Of a stretch of 64,000 nucleotides of DNA, positions 45,550 through 54,016 are shown in pieces (position 1 is the first letter of the stretch; every line of letters begins with the position of its first letter). The DNA lies in contig NZ_CP071604.1 of NCBI RefSeq assembly GCF_017357225.1, positions 1,553,001 through 1,617,000 on the forward strand. Direction: 5' to 3'. The notes under the pieces are model-generated. The model saw nothing but the letters and a program-made list of their open reading frames with translations, searched no databases and had not been told where the DNA came from. The DNA is from Rhizobium binae. GTDB lineage: Bacteria; Pseudomonadota; Alphaproteobacteria; Rhizobiales; Rhizobiaceae. The position numbers and the translations under genes were made by a program.

Positions 45550-46008
45550 ATGCCCGCCAGCACCATCAAATTGCATGTCAGCCACACCTACACAGTGCCG
45601 CCCGCTGTCGTCTACGACGCCTGGCTCAACCCCGAGATCGCCCGCCGCTTCCTGTTTGCCACCGATGACGGCCACGTCATCCGCGCCGATATCGATCCGC
45701 ATGTCGGCGGCCGCTTTTTCATCGTCGACCGCCGCCCTACCGGCGACGCCTTTCACCAAGGGGTCTTCCTGGAACTGAAGCGTCCGCGACGCATGGTCTT
45801 CAGCTTTTCCGTCGAGGATCACGATCATAATTGCGACCGCGTCGAAATCGACATCGAACCGCTCGGCGGCGGCAGCCGATTGACCCTGACCCATGAAATG
45901 TGCGCCGAATGGGCCGAACACGAGGAAAAGACCCGAAAAGGCTGGGCACATGTGGTCGAAGGGCTCGGCCGCGAGCTGGAACAACAGCAGATGAAGGCTA
46001 CGGGTTGA
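45550..46008 (+). CDS. AHSA1/SRPBCC-domain protein
   Basis: A 152-residue single-domain protein of the START/SRPBCC (AHSA1, Aha1-C) superfamily: VSHTYTVPPAVVYDAWLNPEIARRFLF at the start, GGRFFIVDRR in the middle and LTLTHEMCAEWAEHEEKTRKGW with the closing helix. Such proteins enclose a hydrophobic ligand; in other bacteria they are often paired with an ArsR regulator, which is missing here. GGAGGA precedes the ATG at 45550; the frame is open upstream but without coding character. Confidence 0.85.
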   Translation: MPASTIKLHVSHTYTVPPAVVYDAWLNPEIARRFLFATDDGHVIRADIDPHVGGRFFIVDRRPTGDAFHQGVFLELKRPRRMVFSFSVEDHDHNCDRVEIDIEPLGGGSRLTLTHEMCAEWAEHEEKTRKGWAHVVEGLGRELEQQQMKATG

Positions 46009-46110
46009 GCGGCACGCTGAAATCCCTAGGAAGCGGGCAGCACCTTCTTCATCGATCTCGCGGCTTCGAGGTAACGCAGTTATACCTGAAGGATCGGCAG
46101 GCGGTAACGT

Positions 46111-46350
46111 CTATTGCGCCAATGGCCTGACGCGCCTTTCCCGCACCATCGAGAAGCAATGCCCGGCGATCGCCGCCACCGGAATGCCGCCGCCGACGAG
46201 TCTCACCCATTGCCGGTGTTCCGCAAAGATCAGCCAGACCCAGATCGGGCGAGCACGGTTTCGAGCCGGTAGAACATGCCGACCTCGGGGCGGGGAGGGA
46301 ACGTGGTCCGGTCGCCAGGCACCAGAACGCGACCGGCATCCCACCGGCCG
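46111..46350 (-). pseudogene. Remnant of an EamA/DMT-family transporter (C-terminal end)
   Basis: Reading the minus strand, one frame gives PEVGMFYRLETVLA and, after a one-base shift, PIWVWLIFAEHRQWVRLVGG and an Ala/Ile/Gly-rich helix ending at 46111. Joined, this matches the typical last two helices of EamA-domain permeases (LETVLGPLWVWL...GGAIVLAA). Adding a single C near 46254 restores the frame. No N-terminal part survives. Inferred pseudogene; a sequencing error would not restore the missing N-terminus. Confidence 0.6.
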
Positions 46351-46557
46351 CACCGCTTCGCCGTGGCGAACGATCAGTGCGCCCGGCGATTCCTAAGTCT
46401 TGCAGATTTGCCAGGCAGATCTGCGGGAGGGTTGACTGGAACGGGCCGCCTGCTCGACCGGCCGGCTCGGCCGTAGAGCTTGGCTACGACGCGCGCCGGC
46501 CGGTCAAGCATCCGACTCTTTGAGCCGACACAATGCTTCAATCTAACCGGAAAGGCG
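46351..46557. other. Non-coding stretch with a large imperfect palindrome
   Basis: No gene is visible. A 16-bp inverted repeat with one mismatch (46451-46466 and 46495-46510) encloses 28 bases that contain a further 5-bp stem, giving a large cruciform-capable structure about 50 bases beyond the bpt stop. It may end the minus-strand hemB-RDD-bpt group or be a scar of a mobile element. Confidence 0.55.
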
Positions 46558-47334
46558 CTAGTCCTGGATGCTTTCGCGCATAGAGGAGGGATCGAACCGC
46601 TCCCAACCACGCGGGGTCAAGTGTTCCTGCGGCTGGAAGCGTGTCTTGTAGTCCATTTTCCGCGACCCTTGCACCCAGTAGCCGAGATAGACATGCGGCA
46701 GGCCGAGCGCTTTCGTGCGCCTGACATGATCTAGAATCATGAAAGTGCCGAGCGAGCGCCGTTCGAGCGCCGGATTGAAATAGGAATAGACCATCGACAG
46801 CCCGTCGCTCATCGTATCGGTCAGCGCAGCAGCAAGCAACTCGCCCTTCGGCCGCTCCTCCAGTCCGGACCCTTCCTCGCGCCGGCGGTATTCGACGATT
46901 CGCGTATTCACATGCGTGTCTTCCACCATGATCGCGTAGTCGAGCACGGTCATGTCGGACATGCCGCCCTGCTGGTGGCGATAATCGAGATAGCGTCGGA
47001 AGAGGGAATATTGTTCGCTGGAAGGCTGGGCGGTGAATTCGGTGGCGATGACGTCGGAATTGGCGGCAAGCACCCGCTTCATCGATTTCGTCGGCTCGAA
47101 ATCCTGGGCGAGAATCCGCACGGAAACACAGGCGCGGCAGGATTCGCAGGCCGGACGGTAGGCGATATTTTGTGAGCGGCGGAAACCGCCTTGCGTCAGG
47201 ATATCGTTCATCTCGGCGGCCCGCGGGCCGACCAGATGGGTGAACACCTTACGCTCCATCTCATGTGGCAGATACGGACACGCAGCCGGAGCCGTCAGAT
47301 AAAACTGCGGGGATGGCGTTGTCTGCGTATTCAT
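46558..47334 (-). CDS. bpt: Aspartate/glutamate leucyltransferase (N-end rule)
   Basis: A 258-residue aminoacyl-tRNA-protein transferase of the Bpt class, which adds leucine to N-terminal Asp or Glu so that ClpS/ClpAP can degrade the protein. Features are the Cys-rich [16 protein letters not shown] (an ATE1-like N-terminal motif) and the C-terminal GNAT-like [20 protein letters not shown]. The ATG at 47334 gives the usual N-terminus [14 protein letters not shown]; the open frame starts 16 codons upstream. It is followed upstream on the same strand by an RDD protein gene and hemB. Confidence 0.93.
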   Translation of the reverse strand: MNTQTTPSPQFYLTAPAACPYLPHEMERKVFTHLVGPRAAEMNDILTQGGFRRSQNIAYRPACESCRACVSVRILAQDFEPTKSMKRVLAANSDVIATEFTAQPSSEQYSLFRRYLDYRHQQGGMSDMTVLDYAIMVEDTHVNTRIVEYRRREEGSGLEERPKGELLAAALTDTMSDGLSMVYSYFNPALERRSLGTFMILDHVRRTKALGLPHVYLGYWVQGSRKMDYKTRFQPQEHLTPRGWERFDPSSMRESIQD

Positions 47335-47481
47335 TTGTCGCGGAAGTTTCCTTGTCGAGACAGTGCCGTTTTCTGACAGCATGACCTAAGAATAGAAAAC
47401 GTCAACAGCGGGACCATTTCGGCCCTTCATTTCCGTCTTCTAAAGTTAAATATGGAGCGTCCGCAACAGGCGGCAAAGGGA

Positions 47482-47507
47482 GGAGGAGACTTTATTTCGT
47501 CTCCTCC
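47482..47507. terminator. Hairpin after the RDD gene
   Basis: A perfect 9-bp stem (47482-47490 with 47499-47507) with an 8-base loop, 5 bases beyond the stop of the minus-strand RDD gene. No T run follows, so it may only reduce read-through into bpt. Confidence 0.65.
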
Positions 47508-47512
47508 GCGTT

Positions 47513-47971
47513 TCAAGCGGTGCGCACCGTCACCGTGCCGACCAGGAGGTCGTGGACGAGGCGGCTGCGCTCGATAAACAGGCCGGCAAGCAGGATGAGC
47601 GGCGTCAGCACCGAGTTGAGGATCCAGAACAGCGCCAGATGCACGATCGCCGTCAGGAAATCCATCGGCCGTCCATCGACGCGCACGATCGCGATGCCCA
47701 TTGCCCGCATGCCGAGCGAGGCCTGGCTCGGTCCGCCGACCGTCAGGCCGAAGTAAATCCCGGCGACAATGACGAAGAGCGCAGGGTAGAGAAGGAAGCC
47801 GAGGCCGAGCGTGATGATCGACAGGAAGAACAGCACGATCGCTGCGGGAATCCACAGCAGCGCCACGATAAAGTAGTCGAGGATGAAGGCAAGGACACGG
47901 CGGCTCAACACGCCGCTATAGGCGCGCCAGTCCTCCGGTGCGGCAAAAAGCGGATTGGGGTTGTAGCTCAT
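47513..47971 (-). CDS. RDD-family membrane protein
   Basis: A 152-residue membrane protein with the RDD arrangement: an Arg/Asp-bearing first helix (VLSRRVLAFILDYFIVALLW), a second and third hydrophobic segment, the conserved GGPSQASLGMRAMGIAIVRVDG stretch described here in two parts (GGPSQASLGMRA, then IVRVDG) and a last helix ending in RSRLVHDLLVGT. Some RDD proteins are linked to Na+/H+ exchange and compatible-solute tolerance; function here is unknown. It lies between hemB and bpt on the same strand, 72 bases after hemB. Confidence 0.88.
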   Translation of the reverse strand: MSYNPNPLFAAPEDWRAYSGVLSRRVLAFILDYFIVALLWIPAAIVLFFLSIITLGLGFLLYPALFVIVAGIYFGLTVGGPSQASLGMRAMGIAIVRVDGRPMDFLTAIVHLALFWILNSVLTPLILLAGLFIERSRLVHDLLVGTVTVRTA

Positions 47972-48043
47972 CTCAATCTCCTGCGAAAAAGCGATGCCGC
48001 TGATATGGTGTCAGTAGGGCGAAATACAATAATCGTCCTATAT

Positions 48044-49057
48044 TCACCGTTTCCCGAGGATCTTCGCCACCTCGACCGCGAAATAGGTGAGGATGCCGTC
48101 ACATCCCGCCCGCTTGAACGACAAGAGCGTTTCCAGCATCGCCCGCTCGCCGTCGATCCAGCCGTTCATCGCCGCCGCCTTGATCTGGGTATATTCGCCG
48201 GAAACCTGGTAGGCGAAGGTCGGCAGGCCGAAAGCCTCCTTCATGCGCCAGCAGATGTCGAGATAGGGCAGGCCGGGCTTGACCATCAGCATGTCGGCAC
48301 CTTCCTCGACGTCGAGCGCAGCGTCGCGGATCGCCTCCGTGCCGTTGGCCGGGTCGATATAATAGGTTTTCTTGTCACCTTTCAGCAGGCCGCCGGTCGA
48401 GATCGCCTCGCGATAGGGGCCATAGAAGGCGGAGGCGAATTTCGTCGCATAGCTCATGATGCCGACGCTCTGATGGCCGGCCGCGTCGAGCGCCATCCGG
48501 ATCGCGCCGATGCGCCCATCCATCATCTCCGACGGCGCGATGATGTCGGCGCCGGCATCCGCCTGCATGACCGCCGCGCGCGCCACCTGGTCGACGGTCT
48601 CGTCATTGACGATCTCGCCGTCTCTCAAGATTCCGTCATGGCCATGGCTGGTGAAGGGATCGAGCGCGACGTCGGTGATGACGCCGATATTCGGCACCGC
48701 CTTCTTGATCGCCGCCGTCGCCTGGTTGATCAGGTTATTGGCTTCGAGGCTGTTCGAACCGGTCTCGTCGCGCAGTTCCATTTCGACGTTCGGAAAGGTG
48801 GCGAGCGCCGGAATGCCGAGGCCGGCGGCTTCGCGTGCGGCCTCAACCGCCTTGTCGATGCTCATGCGGTTGACGCCGGGCATGGCCGCGATCGGATCGA
48901 CGATGCCGGAACCCGGCACGATGAAGATCGGCCAGATCAGGTCGTCGACGGTCAGCCGGTTCTCCTGCACCAGTCGGCGTGTCCAATCCGCCTTGCGGTT
49001 GCGTCGCATGCGGCGATGGCCGGTAATGTGGTCGACGAGATGCGTCCTGTCCTGCAT
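48044..49057 (-). CDS. hemB: Delta-aminolevulinic acid dehydratase (porphobilinogen synthase)
   Basis: A 337-residue enzyme joining two aminolevulinates to porphobilinogen in heme and cobalamin synthesis. The Schiff-base lysines are Lys206 (SYATKFAS) and Lys260 (MVKPG). The metal segment reads DVALDPFTSHGHDG (129-142), with aspartates in place of the cysteines of zinc enzymes, so it should be the Mg/K-dependent form known from Bradyrhizobium and Pseudomonas. It heads the minus-strand group hemB-RDD-bpt and is divergent from a small membrane-protein gene. Confidence 0.96.
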   Translation of the reverse strand: MQDRTHLVDHITGHRRMRRNRKADWTRRLVQENRLTVDDLIWPIFIVPGSGIVDPIAAMPGVNRMSIDKAVEAAREAAGLGIPALATFPNVEMELRDETGSNSLEANNLINQATAAIKKAVPNIGVITDVALDPFTSHGHDGILRDGEIVNDETVDQVARAAVMQADAGADIIAPSEMMDGRIGAIRMALDAAGHQSVGIMSYATKFASAFYGPYREAISTGGLLKGDKKTYYIDPANGTEAIRDAALDVEEGADMLMVKPGLPYLDICWRMKEAFGLPTFAYQVSGEYTQIKAAAMNGWIDGERAMLETLLSFKRAGCDGILTYFAVEVAKILGKR

Positions 49058-49187
49058 GATATCTGTCCCTGGCCCATTCCATTTATCGGAGCGCTCATTA
49101 TCATGGCGCCCGGAAAATCCAAACCGGACGATTGGCCGCGGCGGAAAACACCCTTATGACGATGCAACCGGAACCGATGTCTGCCCC

Positions 49188-49625
49188 ATGGAAACCGATA
49201 GCCCGACGATCCCGAAGCGCACGCTGGCGGATCTCCTCTTCATTCTCTTCCTGAGGCTGGTTGCGGTATCCTGCTTCTGGTTCGGTCTTCAGTACTGGGC
49301 GATGCTCGTCGGCTATTCGCTGGTTGGCGCCGGCCGCTTCGATCTGTTGAGCCTGCCGTGGAAGGTGGCAAGCACCAGCTTGGCCGTGCTTTTCCCCGTC
49401 GCCTCCCTCGGTCTCTGGCTCACCGTGTCCTGGGGGCCCGTCATCTGGGTGCTGGCGGCCGGCGGCCAGGTCCTGATGTATGGGCTGCTGCCGGATATTT
49501 TCGGCCCCAACAAGCTGATCATCCTGCTGCATCTCATGGTCGCCGCCGTCTACTGCATTTTCCGCCTGCTGCTGTGGCTGGAAAAGCGCCGGCACCGCCG
49601 CCAGGTAAGCGTTGATTTACCCTGA
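49188..49625 (+). CDS. Small conserved membrane protein (DUF6163-like)
   Basis: A 145-residue protein with about four hydrophobic segments, opening METDSPTIPKRTLADLLF and ending in a basic tail. It resembles a rhizobial membrane protein family that I believe is called DUF6163, usually found next to hemB and ldtR; this is from memory and unverified. No function is known. The ATG at 49188 was chosen over an out-of-frame ATG upstream. It is followed by ldtR after about 130 bases. Confidence 0.75.
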   Translation: METDSPTIPKRTLADLLFILFLRLVAVSCFWFGLQYWAMLVGYSLVGAGRFDLLSLPWKVASTSLAVLFPVASLGLWLTVSWGPVIWVLAAGGQVLMYGLLPDIFGPNKLIILLHLMVAAVYCIFRLLLWLEKRRHRRQVSVDLP

Positions 49626-49672
49626 GACAACGTGGGGTTTCCAGTAAGGCTCCGTTAAGCCTGCGGTTTAAG

Positions 49673-49693
49673 TCGAATTTTATATGTATTCGA
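49673..49693 (+). promoter_or_regulatory. Inverted repeat in the ldtR promoter region
   Basis: Perfect 6-bp inverted repeat TCGAAT/ATTCGA with a 9-base AT-rich spacer that contains a -10-like TATATG, about 60 bases before ldtR. It is a candidate autoregulatory site for the MarR-type regulator. I did not find the same repeat in front of the transpeptidase gene. Confidence 0.45.
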
Positions 49694-49754
49694 TAGGGTC
49701 TCACTCAAGGCGGGAAGAAAACGACACCGCCAATCAAACAGTGAGGCAGTCAAT

Positions 49755-50270
49755 ATGAACACGAAAATCAAGCCGCAGGCGGTATCGAACTTCCGTGACC
49801 AGCAGGATCAGGGCATCCGCGATCTTTACATGGAATCCCTTCATCTTGTTGAACGTCTTCACCGTCGTCTTCTCGACGTCATCAAGGACGAGTTCGACCG
49901 TCAGGGTCGCAGCGACGTCAACGCCATCCAGGCGCTGCTCCTTTTCAACATCGGCAATTCCGAGCTGACCGCCGGCGAGCTGCGCTCGCGTGGTTACTAT
50001 CTCGGCTCCAACGTTTCCTACAACGTCAAGAAGCTGGTCGACCTCGGCTTCATCAACCACCAGCGCTCGCGCATCGACCGCCGCTCGGTCCGCATCAGCC
50101 TGACCGAGACCGGCCAGGACATCGCAGAAACGGTCGCCAAGCTCTACGAACGCCACATCGCCTCGATCGACAAGGTCGGCGGCATCGGCACCGACGAATT
50201 CACCCAGATGAACAAGCTGCTCCAGCGTCTGGACCGCTTCTGGAACGACTCGATCATGTATCGCCTCTAA
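49755..50270 (+). CDS. ldtR: MarR-family regulator LdtR
   Basis: A 171-residue winged-helix MarR regulator (recognition region GELRSRGYYLGSNVSYNVKKLVDLGF read here as two parts, GYYLGSNVSYNVKKL and the wing RSRIDRRSVRISLTETG). The sequence and the adjacent L,D-transpeptidase gene match LdtR, first described in Liberibacter asiaticus and also studied in Sinorhizobium meliloti, where it controls transpeptidase expression and osmotic tolerance. GAGG precedes the ATG. A clear terminator follows, so the downstream gene has its own promoter. Confidence 0.88.
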   Translation: MNTKIKPQAVSNFRDQQDQGIRDLYMESLHLVERLHRRLLDVIKDEFDRQGRSDVNAIQALLLFNIGNSELTAGELRSRGYYLGSNVSYNVKKLVDLGFINHQRSRIDRRSVRISLTETGQDIAETVAKLYERHIASIDKVGGIGTDEFTQMNKLLQRLDRFWNDSIMYRL

Positions 50271-50298
50271 AACCCCTGACCTCCTTTCAGGGTTGCAG

Positions 50299-50330
50299 AA
50301 AACCGGACGTGTCCCTGCGCGTCCGGTTTT
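50299..50330 (+). terminator. Rho-independent terminator of ldtR
   Basis: Perfect 11-bp stem (50299-50309 with 50320-50330) with a 10-base loop and T-rich right end. A weaker hairpin precedes it at about 50271-50294. Confidence 0.85.
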
Positions 50331-50707
50331 GCCATTTGCGCACGTGGCATCTTTGCAACGCAGGGCAGGCAAGCGTTATCGCCTGTATTCAAGCCGTTTT
50401 TTAGCCGTTATTAACCGGCACGGTTTAGCCCGTCATATGGTTCGTTGCGTCGTGTTCGCTCCGGCAGCCCTCGGTCCTCCGGCCCCGATAACACGAATTG
50501 GCCATATTGGTGTGGCAGCGGAAGGTTTGACAACCGGCGCTTGAACCGATCGGGAATGTTCGGGCTGTCGCATCGCGATTCTGTGATGGGACAGGTGGAA
50601 TTTCCCGATCCGCCGGCAGAACGAATGGATAGGGATCTGCGCTACGGCGCAGTGATATCGCAAAGGGCCGCGGCTTCTCTTTATCGCGGCATTCAGTGGT
50701 TGGGACT
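50331..50707 (+). other. Long leader upstream of the L,D-transpeptidase gene
   Basis: 377 bases without a convincing gene. The first part (about 50385-50430) is AT-richer and has an AAGCCGTTTTTTAGCCGTTATT stretch that may hold a promoter; the rest is of normal composition. It likely contains the LdtR-controlled promoter, but I cannot assign a site. Confidence 0.5.
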
Positions 50708-52012
50708 ATGTCGAAGAAAAACGGAATTGAAGCTCTTTCGCGTCGCGCTTTCCTGGCGTCGGCGGCAACTGTTGGTGCCGGCGCACTAGCTGCCGGACCT
50801 GCATTTGCGCAATCGGCGCTCGATGGGCTCCTGAACGCGCCGCGGCGCGGCAACTGGGACGACCAGTTCGACGCCAAGGCGGCTTCGCGCACGGCGACCG
50901 CCGTCGTTTCCAATACGCCGATCCTCGGTCCCCAATCGGTCGCGAGCGCACAGCAGGCGATCATGCAATATCAGCAGATTGCGGCAGCCGGCGGCTGGCC
51001 GGAGGTCAATCCCGGCGATCAGCGCCTGCAGCTCGGCGTCAGCTCTCCCGCCGTCCAGGCGCTGCGCCAGCGCCTGGCGATCACCGGCGACCTGCCGCGC
51101 GAAGCCGGCCTGTCCAACGCCTTCGATTCCTATGTCGACGGCGCCGTCAAGCGCTTCCAGGCGCGTCACGGCCTGCCGTCCGACGGCGTTCTCGGCGAAT
51201 TCACGCTGAAGGCGATGAACATTCCGGCGGATGTCCGCCTGCAGCAGTTGAACACCAACCTGGTCCGCCTACAGACCTTCCCGGAAGATCTTGGCCGCCG
51301 CCACCTGATGGTCAACATTCCGGCCGCCTATGTCGAGGCTGTTGAAGACGGCAGCGTCGCGACACGTCACACGGCGGTCGTCGGCCGCTTGAGCCGCCCG
51401 ACGCATCTCGTCAATTCGAAGATCTACGAGGTCATCCTCAACCCGTATTGGACCGCGCCGCGCTCGATCGTCGAGAAGGACATCATGCCGCTGATGCGCA
51501 AGGATCCGACCTATCTCGAAAAGAACGCCATCCGCCTGATCGACGGCAAGGGCAATGAAGTCGCCCCCGAAACCGTCGACTGGAACGGCGAGGCGCCGAA
51601 CCTGATGTTCCGTCAGGATCCGGGCAAGATCAACGCCATGGCCTCGACGAAGATCAACTTCTACAACAAGAACGGCGAGTACATGCACGACACGCCGCAG
51701 CAGGGCCTGTTCAACAAACTGATGCGCTTCGAATCCTCGGGCTGCGTCCGCGTCCAGAACGTGCGCGACCTGACGAACTGGCTGCTGCGCGAAACCCCCG
51801 GCTGGAGCCGCCAGCAGATGGAGCAGGTGATTGCAAGCGGCATCAACACGCCGATCAAGCTCGCGGCGGAAGTTCCGGTCTATTTCGTCTACATCTCTGC
51901 CTGGGGCATGCCCGACGGCATCGTCCAGTTCCGCGACGACATCTATCAGATGGACGGCAATGCCGAATTGGCGCTCGATACCACGGCTGGCATGGAACAG
52001 CCGGTGCAATAA
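50708..52012 (+). CDS. Tat-exported L,D-transpeptidase (YkuD domain, LdtP-like)
   Basis: A 434-residue periplasmic enzyme. It has a twin-arginine signal (LSRRAFLASAA) with cleavage near AFA-QS (34), a peptidoglycan-binding domain at about 108-170 and a YkuD catalytic domain with His327 (YMHDTP) and the nucleophile Cys346 in SSGCVRVQN. The long form with YcbB-like insert cross-links peptidoglycan or attaches outer-membrane proteins to it. The start is the ATG at 50708; a GTG four codons earlier is also possible. It follows the ldtR gene and is its expected target. A strong terminator lies downstream. Confidence 0.92.
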   Translation: MSKKNGIEALSRRAFLASAATVGAGALAAGPAFAQSALDGLLNAPRRGNWDDQFDAKAASRTATAVVSNTPILGPQSVASAQQAIMQYQQIAAAGGWPEVNPGDQRLQLGVSSPAVQALRQRLAITGDLPREAGLSNAFDSYVDGAVKRFQARHGLPSDGVLGEFTLKAMNIPADVRLQQLNTNLVRLQTFPEDLGRRHLMVNIPAAYVEAVEDGSVATRHTAVVGRLSRPTHLVNSKIYEVILNPYWTAPRSIVEKDIMPLMRKDPTYLEKNAIRLIDGKGNEVAPETVDWNGEAPNLMFRQDPGKINAMASTKINFYNKNGEYMHDTPQQGLFNKLMRFESSGCVRVQNVRDLTNWLLRETPGWSRQQMEQVIASGINTPIKLAAEVPVYFVYISAWGMPDGIVQFRDDIYQMDGNAELALDTTAGMEQPVQ

Positions 52013-52038
52013 GCGGCGACCTCTGCATCGCACCCTCG

Positions 52039-52066
52039 AACCGCGCCCTCCCGGCGCGGTTTTTTT
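52039..52066 (+). terminator. Rho-independent terminator of the L,D-transpeptidase gene
   Basis: Perfect 9-bp stem (52039-52047 with 52053-52061), 5-base loop, followed by a run of T. Confidence 0.92.
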
Positions 52067-52228
52067 ATTGCGACAAGCGCGCTTTATCGCGGAGCTGCGA
52101 TTCATCGGCGCCGCGCGGTCGCAAAATGACTGGAGCGCGCGCTTTGCTCAGCAAATGTCGTTCTTCGTATTGCCCTTGCTACAGGGGAAGGATAATACCT
52201 TCGCGCATTCCAGTTGAGGAGCCCGCCC

Positions 52229-53527
52229 ATGACCAATGCTTCCACCGAATCCTTCTTCAATCGCTCGCTCGCGGACGTCGATCCGGAAATTTTCGGCGCG
52301 ATCGGAAAGGAACTCGGTCGCCAACGGCACGAGATCGAACTGATCGCTTCCGAGAACATCGTCTCCCGCGCCGTGCTGGAAGCCCAGGGCTCCATCATGA
52401 CCAACAAATATGCCGAGGGTTATCCGGGCAAGCGGTATTACGGCGGCTGCCAGTTCGTCGATATCGCCGAGGAACTGGCGATCGAGCGCGCCAAGAAGCT
52501 GTTCGGCGTCAATTTCGCCAACGTCCAGCCGAATTCCGGCTCGCAGATGAACCAGGCCGTGTTCCTGGCGCTGCTGCAGCCGGGCGATACCTTCATGGGC
52601 CTCGACCTCAATTCGGGCGGTCACCTCACGCATGGTTCGCCGGTCAACATGTCCGGCAAGTGGTTCAACGTCGTTTCCTACGGCGTGCGTGAAGGCGACA
52701 ACCTGCTCGACATGGATGACGTCGCCCGCAAGGCCGAAGAGCACAAGCCGAAGCTGATCATCGCCGGCGGCACGGCCTATTCCCGCATCTGGGACTGGAA
52801 GCGTTTCCGCGAGATTGCCGACTCGGTCGGCGCATATCTGATGGTCGACATGGCCCACATCGCCGGCCTCGTCGCCGGCGGGCAGCATCCGTCGCCGTTC
52901 CCGCACTGCCATGTCGCGACGACGACGACCCACAAGTCGCTGCGCGGCCCCCGCGGCGGTGTCATCCTCACTAACGAAGAGGATCTGGCCAAGAAGTTCA
53001 ATTCGGCCGTCTTCCCGGGGCTGCAGGGTGGTCCGCTGATGCATATTATCGCCGCCAAGGCCGTCGCCTTCGGCGAGGCGCTGCAGCCGGAATTCAAGGA
53101 ATATGCCGCCCAGATCGTCAAGAACGCCCGGGCGCTTGCCGAAACGCTGATCGCAGGCGGCCTCGATGTCGTTTCAGGCGGCACCGACAACCACCTGATG
53201 CTCGTCGACCTGCGCAAGAAGAACGCCACCGGCAAGCGCGCCGAGGCAGCTCTCGGTCGCGCCTACGTCACCTGCAACAAGAACGGCATTCCCTTCGACC
53301 CGGAAAAGCCCTTCGTCACCTCGGGCGTGCGCCTCGGCGCGCCGGCCGGCACCACCCGCGGCTTCAAGGAAGCCGAATTCCGCGAGATCGGCAATCTGAT
53401 CGTCGAGGTCCTCGACGGCCTGAAGGTCGCCAATTCCGATGAAGGCAACGCCGCCGTCGAAGCCGCCGTGCGCGGCAAGGTCGTCAACCTCACGGACCGC
53501 TTCCCAATGTATGACTACATGGGGTAA
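52229..53527 (+). CDS. glyA: Serine hydroxymethyltransferase
   Basis: A 432-residue pyridoxal-phosphate enzyme interconverting serine and glycine with tetrahydrofolate as one-carbon acceptor. The cofactor lysine lies in [14 protein letters not shown], preceded by the [13 protein letters not shown] motif. The ATG at 52229 follows AGGAG at proper distance; an ATG five codons earlier is rejected. It begins a probable glyA-nrdR-ribD-ribE run, with gaps of 9 bases (to nrdR) and 3 bases (nrdR to ribD). Confidence 0.97.
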   Translation: MTNASTESFFNRSLADVDPEIFGAIGKELGRQRHEIELIASENIVSRAVLEAQGSIMTNKYAEGYPGKRYYGGCQFVDIAEELAIERAKKLFGVNFANVQPNSGSQMNQAVFLALLQPGDTFMGLDLNSGGHLTHGSPVNMSGKWFNVVSYGVREGDNLLDMDDVARKAEEHKPKLIIAGGTAYSRIWDWKRFREIADSVGAYLMVDMAHIAGLVAGGQHPSPFPHCHVATTTTHKSLRGPRGGVILTNEEDLAKKFNSAVFPGLQGGPLMHIIAAKAVAFGEALQPEFKEYAAQIVKNARALAETLIAGGLDVVSGGTDNHLMLVDLRKKNATGKRAEAALGRAYVTCNKNGIPFDPEKPFVTSGVRLGAPAGTTRGFKEAEFREIGNLIVEVLDGLKVANSDEGNAAVEAAVRGKVVNLTDRFPMYDYMG

Positions 53528-53536
53528 GGAGTAGCG

Positions 53537-54013
53537 ATGCGCTGCCCCTATTGTGGTTCGGAAGATACCCAGGTCAAGGATTCGCGTCCGGCGGAGGACA
53601 ATACGTCCATCCGCCGGCGGCGTATCTGTCCGGATTGCGGCGGCCGCTTCACCACCTTCGAGCGTGTGCAGCTGCGCGAGCTGATGGTCATCAAGAAGAC
53701 CGGCCGCAAGGTGCCCTTCGATCGCGACAAGCTGGTGCGCTCCTTCGAAGTGGCGCTGCGCAAACGCCCTGTAGAGCGTGACCGCATCGAGCGTGCCGTG
53801 TCCGGCATCGTCCGCCGGCTGGAGAGCTCCGGCGAGACCGAAATCTCCTCCGAGCAGATCGGCTTGCAGGTACTGGAAGCGATGAAGAGCCTCGACGATG
53901 TCGGTTTCGTGCGCTACGCCTCGGTTTATCGGGATTTCTCGCTCGCCGAGGATTTCGAAAAGGTTATTTCCGAAATAAACGCCAAGATCGCCCGCGACCC
54001 ATTGGACAGATGA
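53537..54013 (+). CDS. nrdR: Transcriptional repressor NrdR
   Basis: A 158-residue regulator of ribonucleotide reductase genes. The zinc ribbon has Cys3, Cys6, Cys31 and Cys34, followed by an ATP-cone domain ([16 protein letters not shown]) that binds ATP or dATP. Length is typical. It sits 9 bases after glyA and 3 bases before ribD, the usual alpha-proteobacterial position. Confidence 0.97.
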   Translation: MRCPYCGSEDTQVKDSRPAEDNTSIRRRRICPDCGGRFTTFERVQLRELMVIKKTGRKVPFDRDKLVRSFEVALRKRPVERDRIERAVSGIVRRLESSGETEISSEQIGLQVLEAMKSLDDVGFVRYASVYRDFSLAEDFEKVISEINAKIARDPLDR

Positions 54014-54016
54014 GCC

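Noticed and set aside
46049..46339. A 96-codon minus-strand open frame as an intact small gene
   Set aside because: It reads across the frameshift of the transporter remnant and lacks a ribosome-binding site and any family likeness as a whole.
50293..50544. Small plus-strand open frame in the ldtR-transpeptidase gap
   Set aside because: It begins within the ldtR terminator hairpin, has no ribosome-binding site, and its composition is not coding-like.
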